A stretch of DNA of 64,000 nucleotides from Spirochaetales bacterium (GCA_016928955.1 JAFGJV010000039.1:1-64000), one strand, 5' to 3'. Counted from the stretch's first letter, positions 40,825 to 49,714 are shown. Translations and numbers: made by a program. The notes: generated by a model not told the origin, from the sequence alone.

Positions 40825-42594
40825 TCAGACCTTGTACACCGAGCGCTTCTCGTAGTGCGTATGCAGGAGCTCGTGGGCCTTGTGGCTGTTCGGCTCGCCC
40901 AGGAAGTCAGCGTACACCTGGGTGATGTACGGGTTCTGGTGGGAACAGCGGTAGGTGCTCTTCTCGTCATCCGAGTAGATGCCGGCTATGCGCTTCTGGC
41001 GCATCTCGTCGGTGGCGCCGTAGGGCTGGCCGCCGCCGCCTATGCATCCGCCTCGGCAGGCCATCACCTCGATGAAGTGCCAGGGGGCGTCCTCTCCCTT
41101 GTCGCGGGCCGTGCGCACCATGTCCAGCACCTGGGCTATGTTGCCCATCTGGTGGGCCACCGCCACGCGCACCTCTATGCCCTTGACGTGGATGCGGGCT
41201 TCCTTGATGCCGGATATGCCGCGCACGCCGGTAAAGTTCACGTCCTTGAGGTCTTCCTTGGTTATCAGGTTGTAGGCCGTGCGCAACGCGGCCTCCATGA
41301 CGCCGCCCGTTGCGCCAAAGATGGTGCCGGCCCCGGTGTACGGTCCCAGGGGGCTGTCCGCTTCCTCGTCGGGCAGGTTCACCAGGTCGATGCCTGCCTG
41401 CTTGATCATGCGGGCCAGCTCGCGGGTTGTCAGGGTCGTGTCCACGTCCTTGTAGCCAGAGCTCCACATGTCCTTGTTGCGGCCGTTTTCCCATTTCTTG
41501 GCTGTGCACGGCATGATGGACACGGAGAAAATCTTTTTGGGGTCAACCTTGGCCTTCTCGGCCCAATAGGTCTTGATCATGGCGCCCATCATCTGCTGGG
41601 GGCTCTTGGCCGTGGAGAAGTTGGGGATCATGTCGTGGTAGTACTTCTCCATATAGTCAACCCAGGACGGGCAGCACGACGTGATCAGGGGCAGGAGTTC
41701 CTTCTTCTTGCCCGACGCGTAGTCGGTGAAGCGTTTCACGAACTCGGTGCCCTCTTCCATGATGGTCAGGTCGGCAGAGAAGTTCGTGTCGAACACCACA
41801 TCAAAGCCCAGCCGCCTCAAAGCCGCGTAGATTTTCTTGGTGATGACGGTGCCCGGTTCCAGCCCGAATTCCTCGCCCAAGGCCACGCGTACCGCGGGGG
41901 CTATCTGCACCACGCAGGTCATGTCGTCGGCTCCGGTCTTCATGAGGGCGTCCCAGACTTCCTTGGTCTGGTCGTTCTCGTAGATGGCGCCCACCGGACA
42001 GTGGGCGGCGCACTGGCCGCACTTGATGCACGGGCCGTCAGCAAGGGCCACGTCTGCGGCAGGGGCTATGCGGGTGTTCTCTCCCCGTCCGAGGAACTCG
42101 ATGGCCCACACGTTCTGCATCTCCTGGCACACCAGAACGCAGCGGCCGCAGCGCACGCATTTGTCCGGATTGAGCACCAGCGTGCCCGTGGACGTGTCCA
42201 GGGGCAGGTCGCGCAGGCGCTTCTCAAACGGCTGCTCGCGGATGCCGAACTCGGCGGCCAGGGTCTGCAGCTCGCACGAGCCGTTGCGCGGACACTGAAG
42301 GCAGTCGTCCGGATGGGTGGACAGGATGAGCTCTATAACGGTCTTGCGGACCTGCACGATTTCCGGATCGTGCGTGATGACGCTCATGCCCTCTTCAAGC
42401 GGGGTGCAGCACGCGCGGAGCATCTTGGGATTTTTCTCCACCTTGACCACGCATATTCCGCACGCTGCCCAGGGCGGCAGGTCGTCGTTGTAGCAGAGCT
42501 TGGGAATCTTGATATTAACCTTCTCGGCCGCCTCAAGGATGGTGGTTCCCTCGGCGACCTGAACCGGCACTCCGTTTATCTTGGCGTTGACCAT
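40825..42594 (-). CDS. hydA: [FeFe] hydrogenase catalytic subunit (HydA of HydABC type)
   Basis: A 589-residue catalytic subunit. N-terminal 2Fe-2S domain (CYNDDLPPWAACGICVV ... RACCTP), a His-Cys3 4Fe-4S site (HPDDCLQCPRNGSC), two 4Fe-4S ferredoxin motifs (CVRCGRCVLVCQ and CIKCGQCAAHCPVG) and the H-cluster loops L1 TSCCPSW, L2 MPCTAKKWE and L3 MACRGGCIGGGGQP. A final SLBB-independent tail ends with a short small-subunit-like region. Together with HydB and HydC it forms the trimeric, electron-bifurcating type that uses NADH and ferredoxin. Last gene of the operon. Confidence 0.96.
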   Translation of the reverse strand: MVNAKINGVPVQVAEGTTILEAAEKVNIKIPKLCYNDDLPPWAACGICVVKVEKNPKMLRACCTPLEEGMSVITHDPEIVQVRKTVIELILSTHPDDCLQCPRNGSCELQTLAAEFGIREQPFEKRLRDLPLDTSTGTLVLNPDKCVRCGRCVLVCQEMQNVWAIEFLGRGENTRIAPAADVALADGPCIKCGQCAAHCPVGAIYENDQTKEVWDALMKTGADDMTCVVQIAPAVRVALGEEFGLEPGTVITKKIYAALRRLGFDVVFDTNFSADLTIMEEGTEFVKRFTDYASGKKKELLPLITSCCPSWVDYMEKYYHDMIPNFSTAKSPQQMMGAMIKTYWAEKAKVDPKKIFSVSIMPCTAKKWENGRNKDMWSSGYKDVDTTLTTRELARMIKQAGIDLVNLPDEEADSPLGPYTGAGTIFGATGGVMEAALRTAYNLITKEDLKDVNFTGVRGISGIKEARIHVKGIEVRVAVAHQMGNIAQVLDMVRTARDKGEDAPWHFIEVMACRGGCIGGGGQPYGATDEMRQKRIAGIYSDDEKSTYRCSHQNPYITQVYADFLGEPNSHKAHELLHTHYEKRSVYKV

Positions 42595-42612
42595 GGGTCC
42601 TGCTCCTTCTTG

Positions 42613-44400
42613 TTAGTTCTTGAGGACGGCGCCGAACTTGCATACCTTGAAGCACTCGCCGCACTTGATGCAAGCCTCGGCGTTGATGGTGTACTTCTGG
42701 GTCTTGTCCCCCGTTATGCAGTTGACCGGGCACTTGCGAGCGCACAGGCCGCAGCCTATGCACTTGTCCTTGTCGATGGAGAACACGACCAGGTCCTTGC
42801 ACTTGCCGGCTCGGCATTTCTTGTCGACGATATGCTCAAGGTACTCGTCGCGGAAACGCCTGATGGTGGACAGCGTGGGATTCGGCGCCGTCTGGCCCAA
42901 GCCGCAGAGGGCGGCGCGCTTCATGGCGTGGCCGATCTTCTCCAGCTTGTCCAGGTCTTCCATGGTGCCCGTGCCCTTGGTGATGCGTTCCAGGATGGAA
43001 TGCATCTGGTTGGTGCCTATGCGGCAGGGCGCGCACTTTCCGCAGGATTCGTCCACGCAGAATTCCATGTAGAATTTGGACACGTCCACCACGCAGTCGT
43101 CCTCGTCCATGACGATGAGTCCGCCGGAACCCATCATGGATCCCAGGCCCGTAAGGCTCTCGTAGTCGATGGGCAGGTCCAGGAATTCCTCGGTGATGAT
43201 GCCGCCGGAGGGGCCGCCGGTCTGGGCGCCCTTGAACTTCTTGCCGCCCCGGATGCCGCCGCCGATGTCGTAGATGATCTCGCGCAGGGTGGTGCCCATG
43301 GGCACTTCGACCAGGCCGGAATTGTTCACCTTGCCCGTCAGCGCGAACACCTTGGTGCCCTTGCTGGTCTCGGTGCCGATCTTGGCGAACCAGTCTCCGC
43401 CCTTGGTGATGATCACCGGGATATTGGCCCAGGTTTCCACGTTGTTGATCACCGTGGGCTTGCCCCACAGGCCCTTGATGGCGGGGAAGGGCGGGCGCGG
43501 AATGGGCATGCCCCGGCTGCCTTCTATGGATTTGAGCAGGGCCGTTTCCTCGCCGCACACAAAGGCGCCGGCGCCCAGCCTGATCTCAAGGTCAAAGGAG
43601 AAGCCCGTGCCCAGGATGTTGTCGCCCAAGAGGCCGTAGTCCTTGGCCTGCGCGATGGCAATCTTCAGGCGCTCGATGGCCAGGGGATACTCGGCGCGGA
43701 TGTACACAAAGCCCTTGCTGGCTCCTATGGTGTAGCCGCATATGGCCATGGCCTCAATCACGGAGTGCGGGTCGCCTTCAACGGTGGAGCGGTCCATGTA
43801 CGCGCCGGGGTCGCCCTCGTCGGCGTTGCACACCACGTATTTCTGGTCCGCTTGCGGGCCGCGGGAGAATTCCCACTTGCGCCAGGTGGGGAAACCCGCG
43901 CCGCCGCGCCCGCGGAGGCCGGACTTCTTGAGCTCGGCTATCACGTCGTTCGGCTTCATGGACGACAGCACCTTCTCCAGGGCCGCGTAGCCGTCGCGCG
44001 CTATGTACTCGTCGATATTTTCCGGGTTGATGATACCGCAGTTGCGGAGGACGATGCGGAACTGCTTCTGGTAGAACTGGATGTCCTCTACCTTGATGCG
44101 GTCCTTCTGCTTGTCGTCCTTGTACAGAAGCCGGGTAACCTCGCGGCCCTTGACGATCTGCTCCGCGATGATCTCCTTGGCGTCGGACGGCTTGACCTCA
44201 ACGTAGAAGGATTCGGCGGGCAGGACCTTGACGATGGGACCTTTCTCGCAGAAGCCAAAGCAGCCGGTCTTTACGACCTGCACGTCGTCCTTGACCCCTT
44301 GGGCCTCCGCCTGGCTGATCAGTTCCTTGTATATGTCGTCAGCCTTGCTGGATTCGCATCCAGTGCCGCCGCATACCAGAATAAAATGCTTGTACGCCAT
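42613..44400 (-). CDS. hydB: Hydrogenase NADH-binding subunit HydB (NuoF-like)
   Basis: A 595-residue flavoprotein subunit. N-terminal thioredoxin-like 2Fe-2S domain (VCGGTGCESSKADDI ... KTGCFGFCEKGP), FMN/NADH-binding core (LRGRGGAGFPTWRKW, NADEGDPGAYMDR), SLBB segment, the 4Fe-4S site ESCGKCAPCRIG, and a C-terminal pair of 4Fe-4S clusters (CIGCGLCARKCPVN, CIKCGECFKVCKFG). ATG at 44400; a long in-frame extension upstream overlaps the ferredoxin gene and is rejected. It is the NADH and ferredoxin reaction subunit. Confidence 0.96.
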   Translation of the reverse strand: MAYKHFILVCGGTGCESSKADDIYKELISQAEAQGVKDDVQVVKTGCFGFCEKGPIVKVLPAESFYVEVKPSDAKEIIAEQIVKGREVTRLLYKDDKQKDRIKVEDIQFYQKQFRIVLRNCGIINPENIDEYIARDGYAALEKVLSSMKPNDVIAELKKSGLRGRGGAGFPTWRKWEFSRGPQADQKYVVCNADEGDPGAYMDRSTVEGDPHSVIEAMAICGYTIGASKGFVYIRAEYPLAIERLKIAIAQAKDYGLLGDNILGTGFSFDLEIRLGAGAFVCGEETALLKSIEGSRGMPIPRPPFPAIKGLWGKPTVINNVETWANIPVIITKGGDWFAKIGTETSKGTKVFALTGKVNNSGLVEVPMGTTLREIIYDIGGGIRGGKKFKGAQTGGPSGGIITEEFLDLPIDYESLTGLGSMMGSGGLIVMDEDDCVVDVSKFYMEFCVDESCGKCAPCRIGTNQMHSILERITKGTGTMEDLDKLEKIGHAMKRAALCGLGQTAPNPTLSTIRRFRDEYLEHIVDKKCRAGKCKDLVVFSIDKDKCIGCGLCARKCPVNCITGDKTQKYTINAEACIKCGECFKVCKFGAVLKN

Positions 44401-44417
44401 CTTGGGGAGCCTCCGGC

Positions 44418-44813
44418 TTATTTCTTGACGATATCGACCGCGGGCCGGTCGTAAATGTGCTTGTCCACAAGGGTCTTGCCGACGATATGCTTTTTCACGA
44501 TTTCGGCGGCCACATCCGCGTCCACCCTGCCGTATATGGTGGCCGGCATGCCGGGCATGACCACTTCCACGGTCGGCTCGACATGGCACAGTCCCATGCA
44601 TCCGGTCTGCCTGATGACCACCTGGGATGTCAGGCCGCTCTCGTCCACGGTCTTGACGATGGCGTCAAAGGCGGCCTTGGCCCCGGCGGCTATTCCGCAC
44701 GTGCCCATGCCGACGATAATCTGAATGGTTTTGCCTTCGGTCTCCCGTCGGGCCATATCGCCCTTCTTCTCCTCGCGGAGCTTCCGGAGCTGGTCCAGGG
44801 TCATCTTTGCCAT
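44418..44813 (-). CDS. Thioredoxin-like 2Fe-2S ferredoxin in the hydrogenase operon
   Basis: A 131-residue protein with the thioredoxin-like 2Fe-2S fold: first Cys pair in VGMGTCGIAAGA and second in RQTGCMGLCHVEP. Closely similar to the N-terminal domain of HydB, so an electron relay or assembly aid for the complex is likely. AGGAG lies about 10 nt before the start. HydB begins 17 nt downstream. Comparable small ferredoxins occur in other HydABC operons such as that of Thermotoga. Confidence 0.88.
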   Translation of the reverse strand: MAKMTLDQLRKLREEKKGDMARRETEGKTIQIIVGMGTCGIAAGAKAAFDAIVKTVDESGLTSQVVIRQTGCMGLCHVEPTVEVVMPGMPATIYGRVDADVAAEIVKKHIVGKTLVDKHIYDRPAVDIVKK

Positions 44814-44871
44814 ATCAGGCGTCTCCTTTCACGCAATCCAGGCGCCGTTACAGGCGCCATCAGCCGGCCAA

Positions 44872-45414
44872 TCACTCGACTTCCTCCTGCGAACGAAGGA
44901 AAGCATCGGCCAGGGCAATAGAGGCGGCGTCACTCAGCGGACCGACCGCGTCCAGTATGTCGGACCTGCGCACCTCGTACGAGCTGCCCCGGTCCGGGGA
45001 ATGGCGCGCGGCTACCAGTTCGTAGTCGCCATCAAAACACATGCAGGACAGAAAGCAGCCGGGAAGGTCGCCAACGGGCGGTGTATCCACGCCGTCCAGC
45101 GGGAACCAGAAGCGCACGTCCGTGCCCCGCCCCCTTGCCGACGAAATGTCCCAGCGCCCTCCGGCCTGCTCAAGCGCCTGTATCAGGAACGGCAGCCCTA
45201 GGCCAACCTTCCTGCCAGGATGTTTGTTCCCGTCCGTGTGAAACGGATCGGTGGCCCGCGCCACTTCCGCGCCGTCCATGCCCGACCCGTTGTCCAAGAC
45301 CGCCGCTTCCAGGCGGCCATCCGCCTCGCTCACGGACACCCGCACGACCGACGCCCCTGCTTCCAGGGAATTCTGGACCAGGTCCAGAAGGTAATCTGTC
45401 AGCGCGTAGTGCAC
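44872..45414 (-). CDS. GHKL ATP-binding protein in the hydrogenase operon
   Basis: A 180-residue ATPase-domain protein without a histidine-kinase dimer domain. N-box DLVQNSLEAGA, G1 DNGSGMD, G2 GRKVGLGLPF, so ATP binding is probably intact. After residue 120 comes a Cys-containing extension (LPGCFLSCMCFDGDYELVAARH). GTG start at 45414 with no clear RBS, 18 nt after hydC. Similar ATPases lie between hydC and the ferredoxin in related operons. Possible roles are regulatory kinase/anti-sigma-like or complex assembly; none is proven. Confidence 0.82.
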   Translation of the reverse strand: MHYALTDYLLDLVQNSLEAGASVVRVSVSEADGRLEAAVLDNGSGMDGAEVARATDPFHTDGNKHPGRKVGLGLPFLIQALEQAGGRWDISSARGRGTDVRFWFPLDGVDTPPVGDLPGCFLSCMCFDGDYELVAARHSPDRGSSYEVRRSDILDAVGPLSDAASIALADAFLRSQEEVE

Positions 45415-45432
45415 GGGCGGCCCATGCCGCGA

Positions 45433-45906
45433 TCAGCCGCGGTACTTGGCTATGATTTCCGGCACCTGCTCCTTGGTGAGCTTGCCGTACACATCGTTGC
45501 CGACCATCAAGACGGGGGCCAAACCGCAGCAACCCACGCAGCGGACGGCGTCTATGGAGAACAGCCCGTCGTCGGTCACCTCGTGGCCCTTGATGCCCAG
45601 GATGTCCTCGCATTCCTCAAGGAGGGTCTGGCCGCCCTTGAGGTAGCAGGCGGTGCCCATGCACACCGCGATGCGGTGCTTGCCGGGCTTGGTCGTCTTG
45701 AACAGATGGTAGAAGGTTATGACGCCGTATATCTTGGCAAGGGGCATGCTAAGCTCCTCGGCCAGGCGCTCGGCGGCTTCCCGGGGTATGTAGCTGAATT
45801 CCTGCTGGACACGGTGCAGGATCATGATCAGGTTACCGGGTTTGTCCTTCCACTCCTGGATGAAATCCTGGAGCCCCTTTGAGAACTCTATTCGAGCCGC
45901 CGGCAT
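45433..45906 (-). CDS. hydC: Hydrogenase subunit HydC (NuoE-like 2Fe-2S)
   Basis: A 157-residue NuoE-type subunit: helical N-terminus (LIMILHRVQQEFSYIPREAAERLA), then the thioredoxin-like 2Fe-2S domain with ligands CMGTACYLKGG and CVGCCGLAPV. First gene of the operon; AGGAGGG lies 4 nt before the ATG at 45906. It works with HydB as the NADH-side electron entry. Confidence 0.95.
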   Translation of the reverse strand: MPAARIEFSKGLQDFIQEWKDKPGNLIMILHRVQQEFSYIPREAAERLAEELSMPLAKIYGVITFYHLFKTTKPGKHRIAVCMGTACYLKGGQTLLEECEDILGIKGHEVTDDGLFSIDAVRCVGCCGLAPVLMVGNDVYGKLTKEQVPEIIAKYRG

Positions 45907-45951
45907 GGTCCCTCCTAAAAGGAAAAATATATCTATATAAAAGTTTCCCGC

Positions 45952-45980
45952 AGTGTATCGAATCGATAAAAAAATTGCAA
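45952..45980 (-). promoter_or_regulatory. Hydrogenase operon promoter
   Basis: TTGCAA (45975-45980), exactly 17 bp, TACACT (45952-45957) on the minus strand. The predicted leader of about 38 nt is A/T-rich and ends in the strong RBS of hydC. Confidence 0.65.
45956..45968. promoter_or_regulatory. Palindromic operator in the hydrogenase promoter
   Basis: TATCGA-A-TCGATA, a perfect 6-1-6 inverted repeat covering the spacer and the first bases of the -10 box. The position fits a repressor site. It does not match the usual Rex consensus. Confidence 0.55.
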
Positions 45981-46074
45981 CCACCCCCCCGGCAGATAGC
46001 GGGTCCAGAAATCGGTATTTATTTCATTTTTTGTTTAGCACGTTTCAATTACTGTAATTTTATGTCAAGAAGGG

Positions 46075-46086
46075 CTGGCATGCCAG
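46075..46086. promoter_or_regulatory. Palindrome upstream of the adenylate cyclase
   Basis: CTGGCATGCCAG is a perfect 12-bp palindrome about 37 bp upstream of the TACAAT box at 46123-46128, which itself ends 7 nt before the cyclase ATG. It could be an operator for the cyclase. Confidence 0.4.
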
Positions 46087-46135
46087 TCCTTTGTTGCCGT
46101 GGCGATATGCGCCAGGATGCATTACAATTACGACC

Positions 46136-47719
46136 ATGACAGACGGTTTTTTGGGTGCTTTGTACGAAAGAATCTCCAGCTCCGGGTTCTGGGCCGTATG
46201 CGCCGGCCCCGACGCTGCCGGCAGGGCAGCCGAATACGCCCTCTGGATAGCCGCGGTCGTCTTCATGGCCATTCTGGCCGTCTACAGAACCAGGCCCAGG
46301 CTGTACGGTCTGGCCGCTGGTTTTTTGGCGCTGAGTTCATCCGCGTGGTTCTTGGCCGTCCCACTGGAAGATCTATCCGGAGGTATCCTTCCCGCGGCCA
46401 GCATAGGCCTGGCCCTCCGCATAGCCGCCAACCTGAGCCTTACTGGCTACGCCCTTGCCCTTGGCGAACGTCCGGCAACCAAAGCGTCGCGGCTGGGCAT
46501 GGGTCTTCTGGGCGCGCTTGGACTGGCCGCGGTGACGGCGGGCGTGGTGTCGGCCCGCATCCGGCCATGGACGTCCTTGGTGGCGGTTCTAGCCCAACTG
46601 GGGCTGGCCATGGCCACGGTCGTTCTCCTGGCCGGCCGGTCCAAGGACCAGGCCCCCGTGCGCAGACTGCTTCCGCCGGCCGTCCTCTGGCTCCTGGGCC
46701 TTATTGCCAGGCTCGTACCCGTCAACGCTGCCGCCCCCTACCTGATGGCGGCCAGCGCCGCCTCGGAAACCCTGTTTGCCCTGTCTGTGATCCTGTCATC
46801 CATGATGGAGCTGGCCAAGCATTCCCATGAGGAAACCGTGTTGGACGAACGGGCCTTGAAGCTCAGCCAATCGGTCAAACGCTTCATACCGGCGGAATTC
46901 CTGGCCTACCTCCAGAAACAGGACGTGACGGACCTCAATCTTGGAGACCACGTCAAGAAGGAAATGACCATCTTCTTCTCCGACATCCGGGCCTTTACCG
47001 AGCTGGCGGAAAGCCTGACGCCGGAGGAAAGCTTTGCCTTTGTCAACTCGTACCTGTCCCGCGTGGTACCCGTGATCACCGCGCACCGCGGGTTTGTGGA
47101 CAAGTACATGGGCGACGCCATCATGGCCCTGTTCTCCGAGGACACCGGCGCGGACGACGCCATAGAAAGCGCCGTGGAAATGCAGCGGAAGATGCAGGAG
47201 TACAACGGCCACCGGGCCAAGGTAGGCTACCGGTCGGTGTCCATGGGCGTGGGCATCCATACCGGCCCCCTGATGATGGGCGTGGTCGGCGTGGGCGACC
47301 GGATGGAAGGCACGGTCATATCGGACTCGGTCAACCTTGCGTCGCGCCTTCAGAGCATCGCCAAGGCCTTCAACATACCGTTGGTGATCAGCGAGCGCAC
47401 TTTCATGTCCCTGTCCGACCCCGGCAAGTACAAATACCGCTTCATAGGCAAGGTCAGGGTCAAGGGCAAGGACGCCCCCGTGTCCGTGTTCGAGATTTTT
47501 GACGGCCTGGCCGACGAGCTGTTCGAACGCAAGATGCGTTCCAACACCTTCTTTGAGCAGGGCATGATGGCCTACTACCAGAAGGATTTCTCGTCGGGGA
47601 TATTCTATTTCCAGCGGGCCCTGGAGCACGTCCCGGAAGACGGCGCGTCGCGCTTCTACCTGGAGACCTGCATCCGCAAGGCCATGGCCGGCAAGAAGGC
47701 GGAGGCCGCCGGAGCTTGA
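46136..47719 (+). CDS. Membrane-bound class III adenylate/guanylate cyclase
   Basis: A 527-residue protein with a six- to seven-helix membrane domain (residues about 35-225) and a class III cyclase domain (about 265-450). First metal Asp in FFSDIRAFTEL (near 282), second in DKYMGDAIMALF (near 327), dimer arm HTGPLMMGVVG and the transition-state Asn region DSVNLASRLQ. A TPR-like C-terminal tail (DFSSGIFYFQRALEHVPEDG) follows. The N-terminal sensor is unlike CHASE2 domains and its ligand is unknown. Start at 46136 is 7 nt behind TACAAT and has no RBS. Confidence 0.88.
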   Translation: MTDGFLGALYERISSSGFWAVCAGPDAAGRAAEYALWIAAVVFMAILAVYRTRPRLYGLAAGFLALSSSAWFLAVPLEDLSGGILPAASIGLALRIAANLSLTGYALALGERPATKASRLGMGLLGALGLAAVTAGVVSARIRPWTSLVAVLAQLGLAMATVVLLAGRSKDQAPVRRLLPPAVLWLLGLIARLVPVNAAAPYLMAASAASETLFALSVILSSMMELAKHSHEETVLDERALKLSQSVKRFIPAEFLAYLQKQDVTDLNLGDHVKKEMTIFFSDIRAFTELAESLTPEESFAFVNSYLSRVVPVITAHRGFVDKYMGDAIMALFSEDTGADDAIESAVEMQRKMQEYNGHRAKVGYRSVSMGVGIHTGPLMMGVVGVGDRMEGTVISDSVNLASRLQSIAKAFNIPLVISERTFMSLSDPGKYKYRFIGKVRVKGKDAPVSVFEIFDGLADELFERKMRSNTFFEQGMMAYYQKDFSSGIFYFQRALEHVPEDGASRFYLETCIRKAMAGKKAEAAGA

Positions 47720-47744
47720 CGCCCCGGAGTGCCCGGTGTAGTCT
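47716..47744 (+). promoter_or_regulatory. prs promoter
   Basis: TTGACG (47716-47721), 17-bp spacer, TAGTCT (47739-47744). The -35 box overlaps the last codons of the cyclase gene; the leader of about 22 nt contains AAAGGCG in front of the ATG at 47773. Confidence 0.65.
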
Positions 47745-47772
47745 GGGATAACCCTCCTCAAAGGCGCGTACC

Positions 47773-49056
47773 ATGAACTATTCAGACCCTACCCGTCTTG
47801 GCATACTGGCCTGTCCCGGCGGCGAGCGCTTTGCTTCCCAGGTCGTGCACCGTCTGTCTACCATCTACCGTCGCCGGTTCGACCGCAAAACCCAGGTCCT
47901 GGCCGAACGCTACCACCTGTCCAGCGAGCTGGTGGCCAGGAAGATCAACTTTGCCGGCGACACGCAGTCGTCGCTGCTGTACATACCCGGCAACGTCAAC
48001 GAGTACAGGGCGCCCCGCTTCAAGGTCAACGCGCGCTTTACCTGGTTTCCCAACGGGGAGATCAAGGCGGAAATCCTGGACTCCATCCGCGGCAAGGACC
48101 TGTACATTTTCCAGGACGTGGAGAACCGCCAGCCGTGCTCGTTCAACGATGGGCGCGACGAGCGGGCCCTGTCGGTCAACGACCATTTTTTCAGCATGTT
48201 CACGGCCGTGGACGCGGCCATACAAGCCGGTGCCGGCCGCATCACCCTGGTCATGCCCGCCTATCCCTATTCGCGCCAGCACAAGAAAAAGGGAAGGGAA
48301 GGCCTGACCGCCGCCCGCATTGGGCAGATGATCGAGTACTTCGGCGTGTCGCGCATCATCACTCTGGACATCCACTCGAGGGAAATCGAAAACTGCTTCA
48401 ACAAACTGCGCCTGGAAAACCTGCACGCGTCGTACCAGGTAATAGAAAAGCTTGCGGGCATCGTGGACGTGGGCGACGAGAACCTGGTGGTGCTGTCGCC
48501 GGACACCGGGGCCGTGGACCGTAACAAATTTTACGCCAGCACCCTGCAGAAGCCCCTGGCCCTCCTGTACAAGGAGCGCGACTACTCCAAGGTCACCAAG
48601 GACGCCAACGAGTCGAACATAACGGAGATGAAGCTCCTTGGCGACGTGCACGGCAAGATCGTGTTCATGGCCGACGACATGCTGGGCACCGGCGGCACCC
48701 TGCTCAAGGCCATGCGCTACCTCAAGGAACAGGGCGCCGTCAAGGTGATATGCGCCGTGTCCCTGCCCCTCTTCTCCGCCACCGCGGTTGACGACTTTGA
48801 CCGGGCATACAACGACGGCCTCTTTTTCCGCATCATAGGCACCAACGCGGTGCACCACAACGAACTGCTCAAGAAAGAGTGGTACATAGAAGCGGACGTG
48901 ACCACCCTGTTCGCGCAGATCATATCGCTTTTGCACCACAACCGGAGCCTGTCGCCCATGCTGGACAACCGCGACCTGATAACAAAGAAAATCAAGAAGG
49001 CCATGGCCGCCCACGTCGCCCAGCAGCCGACCCAGCCCACGCTCGAGCTGGAGTGA
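47773..49056 (+). CDS. prs: Ribose-phosphate pyrophosphokinase, long form
   Basis: A 427-residue PRPP synthetase. Core motifs: FPNGEIKAEI, PAYPYSRQHKKKGREGLTA (ATP/R5P flexible region), LDIHSREIENCF, VVLSPDTGAVDR and the PRPP loop VFMADDMLGTGGTLLKA. It is about 110 residues longer than class I enzymes (about 315), with an added N-terminal 85-residue region and a longer tail, as I recall for treponemal enzymes. PRPP is the substrate of purF (58.8 kb). Confidence 0.92.
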   Translation: MNYSDPTRLGILACPGGERFASQVVHRLSTIYRRRFDRKTQVLAERYHLSSELVARKINFAGDTQSSLLYIPGNVNEYRAPRFKVNARFTWFPNGEIKAEILDSIRGKDLYIFQDVENRQPCSFNDGRDERALSVNDHFFSMFTAVDAAIQAGAGRITLVMPAYPYSRQHKKKGREGLTAARIGQMIEYFGVSRIITLDIHSREIENCFNKLRLENLHASYQVIEKLAGIVDVGDENLVVLSPDTGAVDRNKFYASTLQKPLALLYKERDYSKVTKDANESNITEMKLLGDVHGKIVFMADDMLGTGGTLLKAMRYLKEQGAVKVICAVSLPLFSATAVDDFDRAYNDGLFFRIIGTNAVHHNELLKKEWYIEADVTTLFAQIISLLHHNRSLSPMLDNRDLITKKIKKAMAAHVAQQPTQPTLELE

Positions 49057-49063
49057 CCAGGCC

Positions 49064-49714
49064 GTGCGGATTTACCGCCTGCCGGCCGCGACAAGGGCCA
49101 TCCTGTTTGACATAGACGGAACCCTGTACACCAACGCCGAGTACGGCCGCCGCCAGATAGACGTGCTGATAGAGGAGCTGGCCAGGGTCCGCGGCCAGGA
49201 TATAGACCAGACCAGGGCGGACGTGGAAAAAGCCAGGGCGACCATAGCCGGCAGGGACGGCGTCCAGACCAGTTTGGGCAACGCCATGGCGGCGCTGGGC
49301 GTGGACCTGCCCACCAGCGTGGCCTGGCGTGAACGCCTGATCGACCCGGCCGCCTTCCTTTCCCCGGACGCCAAGCTGCGCGCCGCCCTGGGTTCGTTCG
49401 TAGAAGCCGGCATACTCCTGGTAGCCGTCACCAACAATCCAAAATCGGTCGGCCTGGCAAGCATCCGCGCCTTAGGCGTTGACGGGCTGTTTTCCGCCGT
49501 GGTCGGCCTGGACGACACCCTGCGCTCCAAGCCGGCCCGCGAACCCTACGAGCTGGCAGCCAGGCTGGCCGACGCTCCGCCGGAAACATGCCTGTCCGTG
49601 GGCGACCGCTATGACGTGGATCTGGCCGTGCCCTTGGACTTGGGCATGGGAGCGGTGCTGGTGGACGGCGTGGAAGACGTATACGCCCTGCCTGAGATTC
49701 TAAGTAAGGCGTAA
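49064..49714 (+). CDS. HAD-superfamily phosphatase
   Basis: A 216-residue HAD hydrolase: motif I LFDIDGTLY, motif II VTNNPKS, motif III Lys in LRSKPAREPYELAARL, motif IV VGDRYDVDLAVPLDLGM. A helical cap domain lies between motifs I and II. GTG start 7 nt after the prs stop, with GGAG in the end of prs, so the pair is co-translated. Substrate unknown; phosphoglycolate or a sugar phosphate related to PRPP metabolism are possible. Confidence 0.85.
   Translation: MRIYRLPAATRAILFDIDGTLYTNAEYGRRQIDVLIEELARVRGQDIDQTRADVEKARATIAGRDGVQTSLGNAMAALGVDLPTSVAWRERLIDPAAFLSPDAKLRAALGSFVEAGILLVAVTNNPKSVGLASIRALGVDGLFSAVVGLDDTLRSKPAREPYELAARLADAPPETCLSVGDRYDVDLAVPLDLGMGAVLVDGVEDVYALPEILSKA

Noticed and set aside
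40822-44454. A 1210-codon plus-strand open frame opposite the hydrogenase genes
   Set aside because: It is antisense to hydA and hydB, whose Fe-S and H-cluster motifs are unmistakable. The antisense translation is low-complexity (Ala, Gly, His, Val, Leu) as expected for the complement of GC-rich codons, and it has no RBS or promoter.
45975-45990. Run of seven C next to the hydrogenase promoter as a phase-variable tract
   Set aside because: The homopolymer (45984-45990) is short and lies upstream of the -35 box outside any reading frame; no comparative data suggest length change.
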